A stretch of 64,000 nt of DNA from the NCBI RefSeq assembly GCF_000010805.1, contig NC_012522.1, forward strand, positions 5,332,001 through 5,396,000, read 5' to 3'. Below are positions 8,523 to 18,336 of this stretch, one piece after another. Position numbers and translations under genes: made by a program. Numbering within the stretch: position 1 is the stretch's first letter; every line of letters begins with the position of its first letter. The notes under the pieces were generated by a model that was not told the DNA's origin, ran no database searches, and was given only the letters and a program-made list of their open reading frames with translations. Source of the stretch: Rhodococcus opacus B4 (lineage in GTDB: Bacteria; Actinomycetota; Actinomycetes; Mycobacteriales; Mycobacteriaceae).

Positions 8523-8544
8523 GTTCACCTTCCGTTCACCGATC
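8523..8544 (+). promoter_or_regulatory. PHO box upstream of pstS
   Basis: Two 11-bp direct repeats, GTTCACCTTCC and GTTCACCGATC, sit about 130 bp before the pstS start. GTTCACC repeated at 11-bp spacing is the established PhoP (Streptomyces) / RegX3 (mycobacteria) recognition pattern, so pst transcription is probably induced by phosphate starvation. Confidence 0.82.
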
Positions 8545-8676
8545 GTGGTCCAACTGGACATTAGCTACCTCTAGGTTTCTCCGTGGGCAGCGCCGTGTTG
8601 CCTGGTGCAGATTTCAACGAAGCGCACCTCATGTCGCCGCCCGATCGCGGGCGAGACGGTATTTCCGGAGGACTAG

Positions 8677-9795
8677 GTGAATCTCAAGCGCAGTGGCGCC
8701 CTGCTCGGTGCAGTGGCCCTGGGTGCCATGACCTTGGCCGCGTGTGGCAGCGACAACAACGCGGCGTCGAGCGGCGTCGACGCAGCGTCGTCCAACGCGA
8801 CGTGCGAGGGCAAGGCCAACCTCTCCTCGGCCGGTTCCTCGGCCCAGAAGAATGCCATGGACCAGTTCGTCTCCACCTACATCTCCGTCTGCCAGGAAAA
8901 GGGCAAGACCGTCAACCTGGCGTACAACCCCAGCGGTTCCGGCGACGGACGTACGCAGTTCATCGCGAGCCAGATCGACTTCGCCGGCTCCGACTCGGCG
9001 ATCAAGGCCGAGCAGGCCGAGCAGGCCAAGGCCCGTTGCGTCGGCGGCGAGGCCTGGAACCTTCCGCTCGTCTTCGGACCCGTCGCTGTCGCCTACAACC
9101 TCGACGGCGTCGAGGACCTGGTCCTGAACGGCGAAGTGACCGCCAAGATCTTCAACGGCACCATCAAGAAGTGGAACGACCCGGCCATCGCCGCGCTCAA
9201 CCCGGGCGCCACCCTGCCGGACCAGGACATCACCGCGATCATCCGCTCGGATTCGTCGGGAACCACCGACAACTTCCAGCAGTACCTCACGGCCGCCTCC
9301 AACGGCGCGTGGACCACCGGTGCGGGCTCCGACTTCACCGGCGGAATCGGTGAGGGAGCCAAGGGTTCGGCCGGTGTCGCGCAGGCAGTGGCCTCCGCCC
9401 CGGGCTCGATCACCTACGTCGAGAAGTCCTACGCCGACCAGAACAAGCTGTCGGCCGCGCAGATCGACACCGGCTCCGGCCCCGTCGCTCTGTCCGACGA
9501 GTCTGCGGCGAAGGCGATCGAGGGTGCGCAGTTCAAGGGTTCGGGCGTGGGCGACCTGACGCTCGACCTCGGCTCGATCTTCGGTACCAAGGAAGCGGGT
9601 GCGTACCCGTTGGTGCTCGCCACCTACGAGATCGTGTGCTCGAAGGGCTACGACGCCGACACCTCCGCGGCGGTCAAGTCGTTCCTGACCAGCGCAGCCA
9701 ACGAGGGTCAGGACAACCTGGCCGAGCAGGGCTACGTGCCGCTGCCCGACTCCATGAAGGAGAAGCTGAACGCGTCGGTCGCCGCCATCGGCTGA
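8677..9795 (+). CDS. pstS: Phosphate-binding lipoprotein PstS
   Basis: A 372-residue binding protein. The GTG start follows the strong site CGGAGGAC. The lipoprotein signal ends LAAC with Cys23 as the lipid-modified residue. Core motifs include SAGSSAQKNAMDQF, NLAYNPSGSGDGRTQFI, FAGSDSA and RSDSSGTTDNFQQYL, which supply phosphate ligands (Ser, Asp, Arg). It is anchored to the outer face of the membrane and hands phosphate to PstCA. It is first gene of pstS-C-A-B under the upstream PHO box. Confidence 0.96.
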   Translation: MNLKRSGALLGAVALGAMTLAACGSDNNAASSGVDAASSNATCEGKANLSSAGSSAQKNAMDQFVSTYISVCQEKGKTVNLAYNPSGSGDGRTQFIASQIDFAGSDSAIKAEQAEQAKARCVGGEAWNLPLVFGPVAVAYNLDGVEDLVLNGEVTAKIFNGTIKKWNDPAIAALNPGATLPDQDITAIIRSDSSGTTDNFQQYLTAASNGAWTTGAGSDFTGGIGEGAKGSAGVAQAVASAPGSITYVEKSYADQNKLSAAQIDTGSGPVALSDESAAKAIEGAQFKGSGVGDLTLDLGSIFGTKEAGAYPLVLATYEIVCSKGYDADTSAAVKSFLTSAANEGQDNLAEQGYVPLPDSMKEKLNASVAAIG

Positions 9796-9862
9796 TCGCA
9801 CCGTTAGTCGTTCGGACCCGCCCATGACTCGATATTCTGACCAGGAAAGATTGCGAGCGCAG

Positions 9863-10936
9863 ATGAGTGAAGCGCACATCGAATCAGCACCTCGCGCCTC
9901 CGGCTCCGCTTCTGGCGGAGTCGGGGTGGGCGGTCCGAACGGCACCCCGGAGGCCGAGTTGAGTACCACCAAGGCCGAAACCCCGACTCCGACAGGTGCA
10001 CCCCGCGGCAAGGCCGTCGCCAGGCCGGGGGACCGGATCTTCAAGTCCCTCGCAACCACCTCGGCCATCTTCATCTCCGTCCTCATCGCCGCGATCGGCA
10101 TCTTCCTGATCTGGCGCGCAGTCCCCGCACTGAGCAGGAACCAGGTCAACTTCCTCACCAGCCGTGAGTGGGTCACTCAGAACATCAACGCCATGGCGTT
10201 CGGTGTGCTCGACCTGTTCCAGGTGACGGTGCTCGTCTCGCTGTTCGCGCTGATCCTCGCGATGCCCGTCGCCCTCGGCATCGCCATCTTCCTCACCGAG
10301 TACTCGCCGAACTGGCTCAAACGTCCGCTGGCGTACGTCATCGACCTGCTGGCCGCCGTGCCGTCGATCGTCTACGGCCTCTGGGGCCTGCTGGTGTTCG
10401 CTCCCGCGATCAAGCCGCTTGCCGTGTGGCTCAACGAAAAGCTCGGCTGGTTCCCGCTGTTCGCGACAGGAAGCGGTTCCATCACCGGCGGTGGCACCAT
10501 CTTCACCGCGGGCATCGTCCTCGCCGTCATGATCCTTCCCGTCATCACCGCGGTCACTCGCGAGGTGTTCGTGCAGACGCCGACGCCCCAGATCGAGGCT
10601 GCGCTCGCGCTGGGCGCCACCCGGTGGGAAGTGGTGCGGACCACGATCATTCCGTTCGGCAAGTCCGGCTACATCAGCGGATCGATGCTCGGTCTGGGTC
10701 GCGCCCTCGGTGAGACCATGGCGCTCTACCTGATCCTGCGCACCACGTCGCAGCCCTTCGGATGGTCGCTGTTCGACGGCGGCGCCACCATCGCCTCCAA
10801 GATCGCTCTCGGCTACGCGGAGTTCAACAACAACATTCAGGCCGGCGCCTACATCGCCGCAGGCCTGGTGCTCTTCGTGCTCACCTTCGTCGTGAACGCC
10901 GCGGCCCGCGCCGTGATCGCAGGAAAGAAGGACTGA
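9863..10936 (+). CDS. pstC: Phosphate ABC transporter permease PstC
   Basis: Starting at ATG 9863 (MSEAHIESAPRAS) the protein has 357 residues; an ATG at 9824 would add 13 residues but has no Shine-Dalgarno sequence. After a 60-residue polar N-terminus come six or more membrane helices. The cytoplasmic EAA-like loop EAALALGATRWEVVRTTIIP contacts PstB, and GRALGETMALYLIL is characteristic of PstC. It forms the membrane channel with PstA. The pstA start follows after 3 nt. Confidence 0.93.
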   Translation: MSEAHIESAPRASGSASGGVGVGGPNGTPEAELSTTKAETPTPTGAPRGKAVARPGDRIFKSLATTSAIFISVLIAAIGIFLIWRAVPALSRNQVNFLTSREWVTQNINAMAFGVLDLFQVTVLVSLFALILAMPVALGIAIFLTEYSPNWLKRPLAYVIDLLAAVPSIVYGLWGLLVFAPAIKPLAVWLNEKLGWFPLFATGSGSITGGGTIFTAGIVLAVMILPVITAVTREVFVQTPTPQIEAALALGATRWEVVRTTIIPFGKSGYISGSMLGLGRALGETMALYLILRTTSQPFGWSLFDGGATIASKIALGYAEFNNNIQAGAYIAAGLVLFVLTFVVNAAARAVIAGKKD

Positions 10937-10939
10937 CCC

Positions 10940-11848
10940 ATGACCGCGACACTCGACAAGCCGGTCAAGGCCCCCACCTTCCAGGGGGTCGGTGTCCGCC
11001 GGCGCATCACCGACCTCACCGCCACCGTCCTGGTGACGCTGGCAGTGCTCGTGGCGCTGGTCCCACTGGTGTGGGTCCTGGTCACCGCCGTCATCAAGGG
11101 AATCCCTGCCCTGACGTCGGCCACGTGGTTCACCCACTCGCTCAGCGGACTGACGTCCTCCGCGGCGGGCGGCGGCATCTATCACGCGCTGGTCGGCACG
11201 ATTCTGCAGGGACTCGTCTGCGCGGTGCTGTCCATTCCGCTCGGACTGTTCGTCGCGATCTATCTCGTCGAGTACGCCGACCGGAAGTCGCGACTCGCGA
11301 AGCTGACCACGTTCATGGTCGACATCCTCAGCGGTGTCCCGTCCATCGTGGCCGCCCTGTTCATCTACGCCCTGTGGATCGCGACGTTCGGTTTCCCCAA
11401 GTCCGGCTTCGCGGTGGCGCTCGCCCTGGTGCTGCTGATGGTCCCCGTCGTCGTCCGCAGCACGGAGGAGATGCTCCGCATCGTTCCGCAGGACCTGCGG
11501 GAGGCGTCGTACGCGCTGGGTGTTCCGAAGTGGAAGACGATCGCCAAGATCGTGCTGCCCACGGCACTGCCCGGCATCATCACGGGCGTCATGCTGGCGC
11601 TGGCCCGGGTGATGGGCGAGACCGCGCCGCTGCTGATCCTCGTGGGGTACGCGCCCTTCATCAACTTCAATCTGTTCGGTGGCGAGATGGGCACGCTGCC
11701 CGGCGTCATGGTCGCCGAGATGAACAACCCGACCGATGCCGGTACCAACCGCATCTGGGGCGCGGCGCTGACGTTGATCCTCCTCATCGCCATCCTCAAC
11801 ATCCTGGCCAAGATCGTCGGCCACTTCTCACAGGTCCGCAGCAAGTGA
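10940..11848 (+). CDS. pstA: Phosphate ABC transporter permease PstA
   Basis: A 302-residue protein with about six membrane helices starting at residue 25 ([20 protein letters not shown]). The coupling loop [21 protein letters not shown] and the downstream [19 protein letters not shown] are family hallmarks. It pairs with PstC to form the phosphate channel and is bound by PstB. It lies in the middle of the pst operon, 43 nt before pstB. Confidence 0.94.
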   Translation: MTATLDKPVKAPTFQGVGVRRRITDLTATVLVTLAVLVALVPLVWVLVTAVIKGIPALTSATWFTHSLSGLTSSAAGGGIYHALVGTILQGLVCAVLSIPLGLFVAIYLVEYADRKSRLAKLTTFMVDILSGVPSIVAALFIYALWIATFGFPKSGFAVALALVLLMVPVVVRSTEEMLRIVPQDLREASYALGVPKWKTIAKIVLPTALPGIITGVMLALARVMGETAPLLILVGYAPFINFNLFGGEMGTLPGVMVAEMNNPTDAGTNRIWGAALTLILLIAILNILAKIVGHFSQVRSK

Positions 11849-11891
11849 TTCATCCACTCGATTTCGAACACCAATCAGTAGGGAGCCGGTA

Positions 11892-12668
<777 letters not shown>

Positions 12669-12758
12669 CCACACCACACCAGAACGCCCCGGCCGGGAAA
12701 TCGGCCGGGGCGTTCTCGTGTGCGGGCCCGACGACGTCGGGTGAACGAACGGGACGAA

Positions 12759-12803
12759 CGAACGGGACGCTCGTACGGTCAGGCCGTACGAGCGTCCCGT
12801 TCG
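12759..12803. terminator. Bidirectional terminator between pstB and phoU
   Basis: Perfect 20-nt arms (12759-12778 and 12784-12803, beginning CGAACGGGACGCTCG) with the 5-nt loop TCAGG lie between two convergent genes. There is no T run, as is common in high-GC actinobacteria. Confidence 0.8.
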
Positions 12804-12825
12804 CGCGAAAAGTGTTGGGGGAGTT

Positions 12826-13524
12826 CTACAGTTCCGGGTAGGAGGTGAGGTTGTCGGCGTCTTTCACGGCGGTCTCGGTGTCGTCGGGCAGCTTGCCGGT
12901 GACCAGGAAGATCACCCGGCGGCCGACCTCGACGGCGTGGTCGGCGAAACGCTCGTAGAAGCGGCCGAGCAGGGTGACGTCGACGGCGGCGGCCACGCCG
13001 TGCTTCCACTCGCGGTCCATGAGCACGGTGAACAGGTGCCGGTGGAGGTCGTCCATCGCCTCGTCCTCTTCGCGCAGGCGCGCGGCGCGCTCGGGATCGC
13101 GGGTCTCGAGAACCTCGCGGGCGGCGGCACCGATGGAGACGGCGATGCGTCCCATCTCGGCGAAGTAGCCGTTGACTTCCTCGGGGAGCACGTGGTTGGG
13201 ATGTCGGCGGCGCGCGATCTTGGCGACGTGGAGCGCCAGCGCACCCATCCGGTCGATGTCGGCGACGATCTGGATTCCGCTGACGACGGATCGGAGGTCG
13301 CCGGCGACCGGTGCCTGCAGGGCGAGGAGGGCGAAGGCCCGCTCCTCGCAGATGGTGCTGAGCTCGGTGATCTTGTCGTGCTCGCCGATGACCTGCTCGG
13401 CGAGCGAGAGGTCTGCCTGGAGCAGCGACTGGGTGGCTCGCTCCATGGCGACCCCCGCAAGCCCCGCCATCTCACCGAGCAGGTCGGCAAGCTCGGTCAT
13501 CTGTTCGTTGTAAGCCACGCGCAT
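12826..13524 (-). CDS. phoU: Phosphate regulator PhoU/PhoY
   Basis: A 232-residue protein made of two three-helix PhoU repeats, each with an acidic metal-binding motif (first [17 protein letters not shown], second [16 protein letters not shown]). PhoU links the Pst transporter to the SenX3/RegX3-type two-component system and dampens the phosphate-starvation response. Start ATG 13524 ([16 protein letters not shown]) matches the family. It is convergent with pstB and has its own PHO box at 13570-13587, which suggests feedback control. Confidence 0.94.
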   Translation of the reverse strand: MRVAYNEQMTELADLLGEMAGLAGVAMERATQSLLQADLSLAEQVIGEHDKITELSTICEERAFALLALQAPVAGDLRSVVSGIQIVADIDRMGALALHVAKIARRRHPNHVLPEEVNGYFAEMGRIAVSIGAAAREVLETRDPERAARLREEDEAMDDLHRHLFTVLMDREWKHGVAAAVDVTLLGRFYERFADHAVEVGRRVIFLVTGKLPDDTETAVKDADNLTSYPEL

Positions 13525-13569
13525 GAGGTCACAGCCTACGGTGCACGGGAAACCAAGTCACGATCGCAC

Positions 13570-13587
13570 GGTGAACGCAGGGTGAAC
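13570..13587 (-). promoter_or_regulatory. PHO box upstream of phoU
   Basis: On the minus strand GTTCACC-CTGC-GTTCACC gives two GTTCACC units at 11-bp spacing, the same pattern as the pstS box. It lies about 46-63 bp upstream of the phoU start, just beyond the end of cpsA. Confidence 0.75.
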
Positions 13588-13606
13588 GACGCTGCTGAAC
13601 GGGCGC

Positions 13607-15628
13607 TCAATCGCAGGACGTGTCGCCCGCGTTCACAACCGCCAGGTCCGCGGGGATTTCCGCATCCTCCGGCTGACCGATTCGCACGTCCGACACGCTC
13701 AGCGGAGTGTCGATCGGGCTGGGTGTCTGCACCGTCCCGGTGAAGCTCGAACCGATCGCGACCTCGACGACCGTTCCGAGTCCGGTGGTCGCTTCGAGCA
13801 CCGCACCCGGGAAGGACGATGCCAGGGTCGCCGCCTCGGCCTCGTGGCCCGGCGAGAACCGGATGACGGTCTCGCTGCTGGTGCCCGTGTAGTTGCCGAC
13901 GTTGTAGATCTGGAAGCCCTCGGCGGCCAGGGTGTCGGCGACGGTCGCGGCCAGTCCCGACTCACCCGATGCGTTCGACACCTGCACCGTCACGCTGGAC
14001 GGGTCGACGGCCTGGACCGTCTGCGGTGTGGGCGGCGCGGCCTGCGGTTCGGGGGCGGTCGAGGGCAGCGGTTCCGCCCGCTTCTCGCCGGGGAGCGCCT
14101 CGTCGTCGATGATGGCGCGGAAGATGGCCTTGATGTCGTCGGTGCGGGGAATCTCGTTGCCCCACTCGGTGGTGCCCGCGGTGGGCACGGTCAGGAAGGT
14201 GACGGCGCCCGCGTCGACGTTCTGCAGCGAGCGCCCGAGCGTGACCAGCGACTTCGTGTCGATGTTCTCCACGAACGTGTCTCGGGTGAACGCGTTGATG
14301 AAGCCGTTCAGTTTCCCGGGATTGAGTAGCACCTGGCTGGACAGGGCGCCCCGCAGCAGAGCGGACAGGAATCTCTGCTGCCGGTTGATGCGGCCGTAGT
14401 CGCCGTTGCCCTCCGCCTCGACGTGTCTGGCGCGGACGAAATTCAGGGCCGTCTTGCCGTCGAGCATCTGGGTGCCCGGGTGTGGCAGGACGGTGCCGAG
14501 CACGTCGTCCTCGAGCGGCTGGGTGGTACAGACCTTCACCCCGCCGATCTCGTTGACCATCGACTCGAAACCGGCGAAGTCCATGCCCACGAAGTGGCCG
14601 ATCTTCAGACCCGACATCTTCTGGATCACCTTCACCAGGCACTTCGGCCCGCCGAGCGCGTAGGTGGCGTTGAGTTTGTCGCCGTCCGCTGCGGGGAAGG
14701 TCTCCTCGGTGTAGGTTCCGCTGTCGTTGTCCCAGCCCTGGCAGACGGGCCGCTCGACGTCGAGGTCGCGGGGGAACGACACCGCGACCACCCGGCTACG
14801 GTCGGCGGGAATGTTGACGAGCATCACCGTGTCGGCGCGGGAGCCCTCGGCGTCGTCGATGGTTCCGGCGCCGACCTCGCCGCTCGCGCCGGCGCGGGTG
14901 TCGGTGCCGACGATGAGATAGGTCTCGTCACCGGTCTGCCCGACGGCGTCGACGATGTCGGTCGACTCCGTGTCGAGTGCCGCGATCTGGTCGAACTTGC
15001 CCTCGGTGGAGCGGAGGTACCCCCAGACGATGCCGGTTCCGGCGAGTGCGACCACCGCCACGAGCGCGACGACGGCGCGTCCCGCTGCGCGCAGACGCTT
15101 GCGTTTGCGGGACTTGTTGAGGGCCAGGCGCGTGGTGCCCGGGTTGCCGACCACCTGCGGTACCGCGGTGGTCTCGGCGGAATCTGTGACCCATTCGGGT
15201 TCGGGTGGGCTCTCGGGCGGCTCCGGCGGCGGTGCCGCCGGAGGGGTGCTGCGCGGCGGAACCCCGGGAGGCGGCGGCTGCCGCTCGTCGATCGGGGGGA
15301 TCGTCTCCGTCTTCTCCGGATCGTTCGCCTCGTCCTCGGAGACCTTCTTCACCAGGTCGGCGACGGAAAGCCCCTCGGTGGGGCCGCCCGCAGCCCGGCG
15401 GCCGATCCGGCCGCTGTCGTGGCGGGACGGTTCGGTGCGTTCGACCGGTGCACGGCGCTCGGGGGCCGCGGGCTGTTCGGGAGGCCGCCGTTCGGGAGGT
15501 GGCTGTCGCGGCGGGAGTCGTCGCGGCCGGCCCGATTGGGCTTCCCGGTAGCTGGGATCCGCTAGAGGACGCTCCCACGGGGCGCGGGATTCGGGAGTCG
15601 GTGAGTCCGAACTGTGATCATCACCCAC
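13607..15628 (-). CDS. cpsA: LytR-CpsA-Psr family glycopolymer transferase with LytR_C domain
   Basis: A 673-residue membrane protein. Residues 1-170 are Pro/Arg-rich and disordered. One transmembrane helix (VVALVAVVALAGTGIVWGYL, about 185-205) precedes the extracellular LCP domain (SRADTVMLVNIPADRS, VSFPRDL, NFVRARH, YGRINRQQRFL; conserved Asp and Arg bind polyprenyl pyrophosphate). A C-terminal LytR_C domain follows (VTVQVSNASGESGLAATV). LCP enzymes attach arabinogalactan or similar glycopolymers to peptidoglycan. Start is GTG 15628. Synteny matches Rv0822c (from memory). It is the nearest gene upstream of phoU but separated by the PHO box. Confidence 0.88.
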   Translation of the reverse strand: MGDDHSSDSPTPESRAPWERPLADPSYREAQSGRPRRLPPRQPPPERRPPEQPAAPERRAPVERTEPSRHDSGRIGRRAAGGPTEGLSVADLVKKVSEDEANDPEKTETIPPIDERQPPPPGVPPRSTPPAAPPPEPPESPPEPEWVTDSAETTAVPQVVGNPGTTRLALNKSRKRKRLRAAGRAVVALVAVVALAGTGIVWGYLRSTEGKFDQIAALDTESTDIVDAVGQTGDETYLIVGTDTRAGASGEVGAGTIDDAEGSRADTVMLVNIPADRSRVVAVSFPRDLDVERPVCQGWDNDSGTYTEETFPAADGDKLNATYALGGPKCLVKVIQKMSGLKIGHFVGMDFAGFESMVNEIGGVKVCTTQPLEDDVLGTVLPHPGTQMLDGKTALNFVRARHVEAEGNGDYGRINRQQRFLSALLRGALSSQVLLNPGKLNGFINAFTRDTFVENIDTKSLVTLGRSLQNVDAGAVTFLTVPTAGTTEWGNEIPRTDDIKAIFRAIIDDEALPGEKRAEPLPSTAPEPQAAPPTPQTVQAVDPSSVTVQVSNASGESGLAATVADTLAAEGFQIYNVGNYTGTSSETVIRFSPGHEAEAATLASSFPGAVLEATTGLGTVVEVAIGSSFTGTVQTPSPIDTPLSVSDVRIGQPEDAEIPADLAVVNAGDTSCD

Positions 15629-15747
15629 CGATGCAACCTGACCTCTCCGCCGACTCGGACCTCCGTCGGCCCCGACGGATTCCAGCCATAGTACTTATCG
15701 AACGTCGAAGCTCCCCACATGTAGCCAGGTGACGCGCGTTCGTGCCG

Positions 15748-16890
15748 CTAACCACCGGAATGCATGAGGTCGGCGCCGGCGGGCACCAGGCAGTCTTCGG
15801 GGTCGTCGAGCCACCCCTCGGGGAGCGCGACCGTGCCGGGCGAACCCTGCCGCCCACGCGGCCCTTCGGCGTCCTTGGGGAACGGGATGGTCGGATCGAG
15901 CTGGACGAGGAGATCGTCGAGTTCGGTGAGCGTGCTCACGAGGGCCATCGCGACCCGCAGTTCGGACCCGGCGGGGAAGCCCCGCAGGTACCAGGAGACG
16001 TGCTTGCGCAGTTCACGCAGGCCCTTGTCCTCGCCGTGGTGATCGGCGAGGAGTTCGGCGTGCCTGCGGATGATCGTGGCCACCTCGCCGAGGTTGGGCG
16101 GAGTGGGCTGCGGCTTTCCGTTCAGTGCCGCGCTCAGCTCCGCGAACAGCCACGGCCTGCCGAGGCACCCACGCCCGACGACGACGCCGTCGCACCCGGT
16201 CTGCTCCATCATGCGGGCGGCGTCCTCGGCCGCGAAGATGTCGCCGTTCCCGAGGACGGGCACGTCCGTGACGTGCTCCTTGAGCCGGGCGATCTCGTTC
16301 CAGTCGGCCGTGCCGGAGTACCGCTGCGAGGCGGTGCGTGCGTGCAGTGCGACGGCGGCGGCACCCTCGCCGGCGGCGATCCGGCCGGCGTCGAGATGTG
16401 TGTGATGGTCGGCGTCGATGCCGACGCGGAACTTGACGGTCACCGGAACGTCGGTGCCCTCGGTGGCCTTCACCGCCGCCGCGACGATGCGGCCGAACAG
16501 GGTGCGCTTGTACGGCAGCGCCGCACCGCCGCCCTTACGGGTCACCTTGGGGACGGGGCAGCCGAAGTTCATGTCGATGTGGTCGGCCATGTTCTCGTCC
16601 ACGATCATCTTGGCCGCTGCGTACGTGGTGTCCGGGTCGACGGTGTACAGCTGCAGCGACCGCGGCGTCTCGGTGGGGCCGAACGTCGTCATGTGCAGGG
16701 TCGCGGGCTGCCGCTCGACGAGCGCCCGCGCGGTCACCATCTCGCAGACGTACAGGCCGGACGTGCTGCCCGCGCGTTCAGTCTCGAGCTCACGGCACAG
16801 GGTGCGGAAGGCGACGTTGGTGATCCCGGCCATGGGGGCCAGAACCACCGGACTGCGCAGCTCGAGCGATCCGATACGAAGGGATGACAT
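15748..16890 (-). CDS. dusB: tRNA-dihydrouridine synthase
   Basis: A 380-residue FMN-dependent TIM-barrel enzyme that reduces uridines in tRNA D-loops. Diagnostic segments are APMAGITNVAFRTLCRE at the N-terminus, MNFGCPVPKVTRKGGGAAL with the catalytic Cys, and VPVLGNGDIFAAEDAARMM for FMN phosphate. The order LCP-dus-desA1 matches Rv0822c-Rv0824c (from memory). A terminator separates it from desA1, so it probably has its own promoter. Confidence 0.93.
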   Translation of the reverse strand: MSSLRIGSLELRSPVVLAPMAGITNVAFRTLCRELETERAGSTSGLYVCEMVTARALVERQPATLHMTTFGPTETPRSLQLYTVDPDTTYAAAKMIVDENMADHIDMNFGCPVPKVTRKGGGAALPYKRTLFGRIVAAAVKATEGTDVPVTVKFRVGIDADHHTHLDAGRIAAGEGAAAVALHARTASQRYSGTADWNEIARLKEHVTDVPVLGNGDIFAAEDAARMMEQTGCDGVVVGRGCLGRPWLFAELSAALNGKPQPTPPNLGEVATIIRRHAELLADHHGEDKGLRELRKHVSWYLRGFPAGSELRVAMALVSTLTELDDLLVQLDPTIPFPKDAEGPRGRQGSPGTVALPEGWLDDPEDCLVPAGADLMHSGG

Positions 16891-16913
16891 TGACGACCTC
16901 TGGGAAAGTGCTG

Positions 16914-16954
16914 GAAAAAACTGTGCCCGGCACCGAATCCGGTACCGGGCACAG
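16914..16954 (-). terminator. Rho-independent terminator of desA1
   Basis: 15-nt arms (16921-16935, CTGTGCCCGGCACCG, pairing with 16940-16954, one wobble) and a 4-nt loop are followed on the minus strand by a run of six T. It lies 15 nt past the desA1 stop. Confidence 0.88.
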
Positions 16955-16968
16955 GATAACTGTTTACG

Positions 16969-17925
16969 TCACGAAGCCTTCTGCTCGCGCTTCTTCGCCT
17001 CGCGGGCCAGCATGCGGTCGCGCTGCTCCTCGAACTTGGAGGCCTGGCCCTCGAGGTTCTCGAGGAAATTGCCGAGGCTCTCGCGGATCTCTTCGCCGCG
17101 GGCGGTGAAATCGTTCCGCTCGAAGATGTTCCACTTACGCAGAACGGGCATCACGACCTCTTCGAGGTGCTGACGCAGGTCGTAGATGCCGTGCTTGGCC
17201 ATGAGGACACCGTTGCGCCGGAAGTTCGGCATGCCGGCGCCCGGCATCTGGAAGTTCTGGACGATCATGTTGACGGCCTCGAGCGCCTGGTCGGGCGCGA
17301 GGTCGAGGGCCGCACCGCACATGTTGCGGTAGAAGATCATGTGCAGGTTCTCGTCGGCCGCGATGCGCTGCAGCATCTTGTCGGCGATCGGGTCCTTGCA
17401 CGCCTTACCGGTGTTGCGGTGGCTCACGCGGGTGGCGAGTTCCTGGAACGTGACGTACGCGACGGAGTGGAGGAAGCCGGCGTCGACGTCGGCGGGGGAC
17501 GCGAAGCCGTTCGTCATGTGCTCCATGCGGAAGCGCTCGAGCTGGACGGGATCGACGGCCCGGGTCACGACGAGGTAATCGCGCATCACGATTCCGTGAC
17601 GGTTCTCCTCGGCGGTCCAGCGGCCGACCCACGTTCCCCATGCGCCGTCCTGGGAAAAGTTCTCCGCGATCTCGCGGTGGTACGACGGCAGGTTGTCCTC
17701 GGTGAGGAGGTTCGTGATCATCGCGGCCTTGGCGACCTCGTCGAGCTGCGACTGCTCGGGGTCCCAATCGGTGCCGCCCATCGCGGCGAAGTTGCGTCCC
17801 TCGTCCCACGGAACATAGTCGTGGGGATGCCATTCCTTGGCCATGGAGAGGTGGCGGTTGACGTTCTCTTCTGCAACCGGCGACAACTCCTGCAGCAGTT
17901 CGAGTTGGGTCAGGTCCCTCGCCAT
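16969..17925 (-). CDS. desA1: Acyl-ACP desaturase (DesA1 family)
   Basis: A 318-residue ferritin-like diiron enzyme. The two EXXH metal motifs are visible as EENRH (about 107-111) and DENLH (about 193-197), with further glutamates in VAEENVNRHLS. It introduces a double bond into acyl-ACP, in mycolata probably for mycolic-acid precursors. The length is close to mycobacterial DesA1/DesA2, and synteny with dus supports DesA1. It starts at ATG 17925 after CTGGAGG. Two palindromes upstream (17967-17978 and 18022-18035) are candidate sites for a desaturase regulator. Confidence 0.92.
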   Translation of the reverse strand: MARDLTQLELLQELSPVAEENVNRHLSMAKEWHPHDYVPWDEGRNFAAMGGTDWDPEQSQLDEVAKAAMITNLLTEDNLPSYHREIAENFSQDGAWGTWVGRWTAEENRHGIVMRDYLVVTRAVDPVQLERFRMEHMTNGFASPADVDAGFLHSVAYVTFQELATRVSHRNTGKACKDPIADKMLQRIAADENLHMIFYRNMCGAALDLAPDQALEAVNMIVQNFQMPGAGMPNFRRNGVLMAKHGIYDLRQHLEEVVMPVLRKWNIFERNDFTARGEEIRESLGNFLENLEGQASKFEEQRDRMLAREAKKREQKAS

Positions 17926-18336
17926 GTGTAATGCCTCCAGTAGCTCAAATTTGACTTTGTTCAGCCTACGGCACCGTAAGTAGGTTGGTAAACGCCGTCG
18001 GCGGCCCGGGAACCGTCGAAGTTACCGATCCGTAATGGACCGTCCGGGATGTGTCGCCGCCACGCGGCGAACCGTTACATGACAGTGTACTGATGAGGTT
18101 GCGTATGCGGTGACCAGCGTAATCATCGCAGGGAGAGATCATCACAGCGACGCGCGGGCAGTTGTGGACGATCACAGATTTGTGGGTCTCCACAGATTCC
18201 CCACCTCAACTCGAGCCGTGTCGACGGTTGCGTAGGAGGCGGTTCGTCCGGGCTCCGAGTCTCCTGGGAATTCGATCCGTCCCAGATGTGAACATCGACA
18301 CCCCGCGGGGGCGACGGTAGCCCGCCGCCCCTGTCG
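17926..18336. other. Intergenic region upstream of desA1
   Basis: No convincing gene lies in these 411 bases. It holds the desA1 ribosome-binding site, the perfect palindrome TACGGCACCGTA (17967-17978) and the near-palindrome TTACCGATCCGTAA (18022-18035). These may be operators of a TetR-type desaturase regulator. The far half (18120-18330) shows nothing beyond the downstream flank of the DUF937 gene. Confidence 0.45.

Noticed and set aside
9884-11824. A 646-codon minus-strand frame opposite pstC/pstA
   Set aside because: Highly biased Asp/Gln/Arg/His composition and full overlap with two certain membrane-protein genes.
17966-18193. A 75-codon minus-strand frame upstream of desA1
   Set aside because: No ribosome-binding site, no recognisable motif and overlap with palindromes and the promoter region.
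18150-18205. Possible DnaA-box-like sequences (TGTGGACGA, TCCACAGATT)
   Set aside because: Only single imperfect matches, no cluster and no dnaA/dnaN genes nearby, so no origin is claimed.
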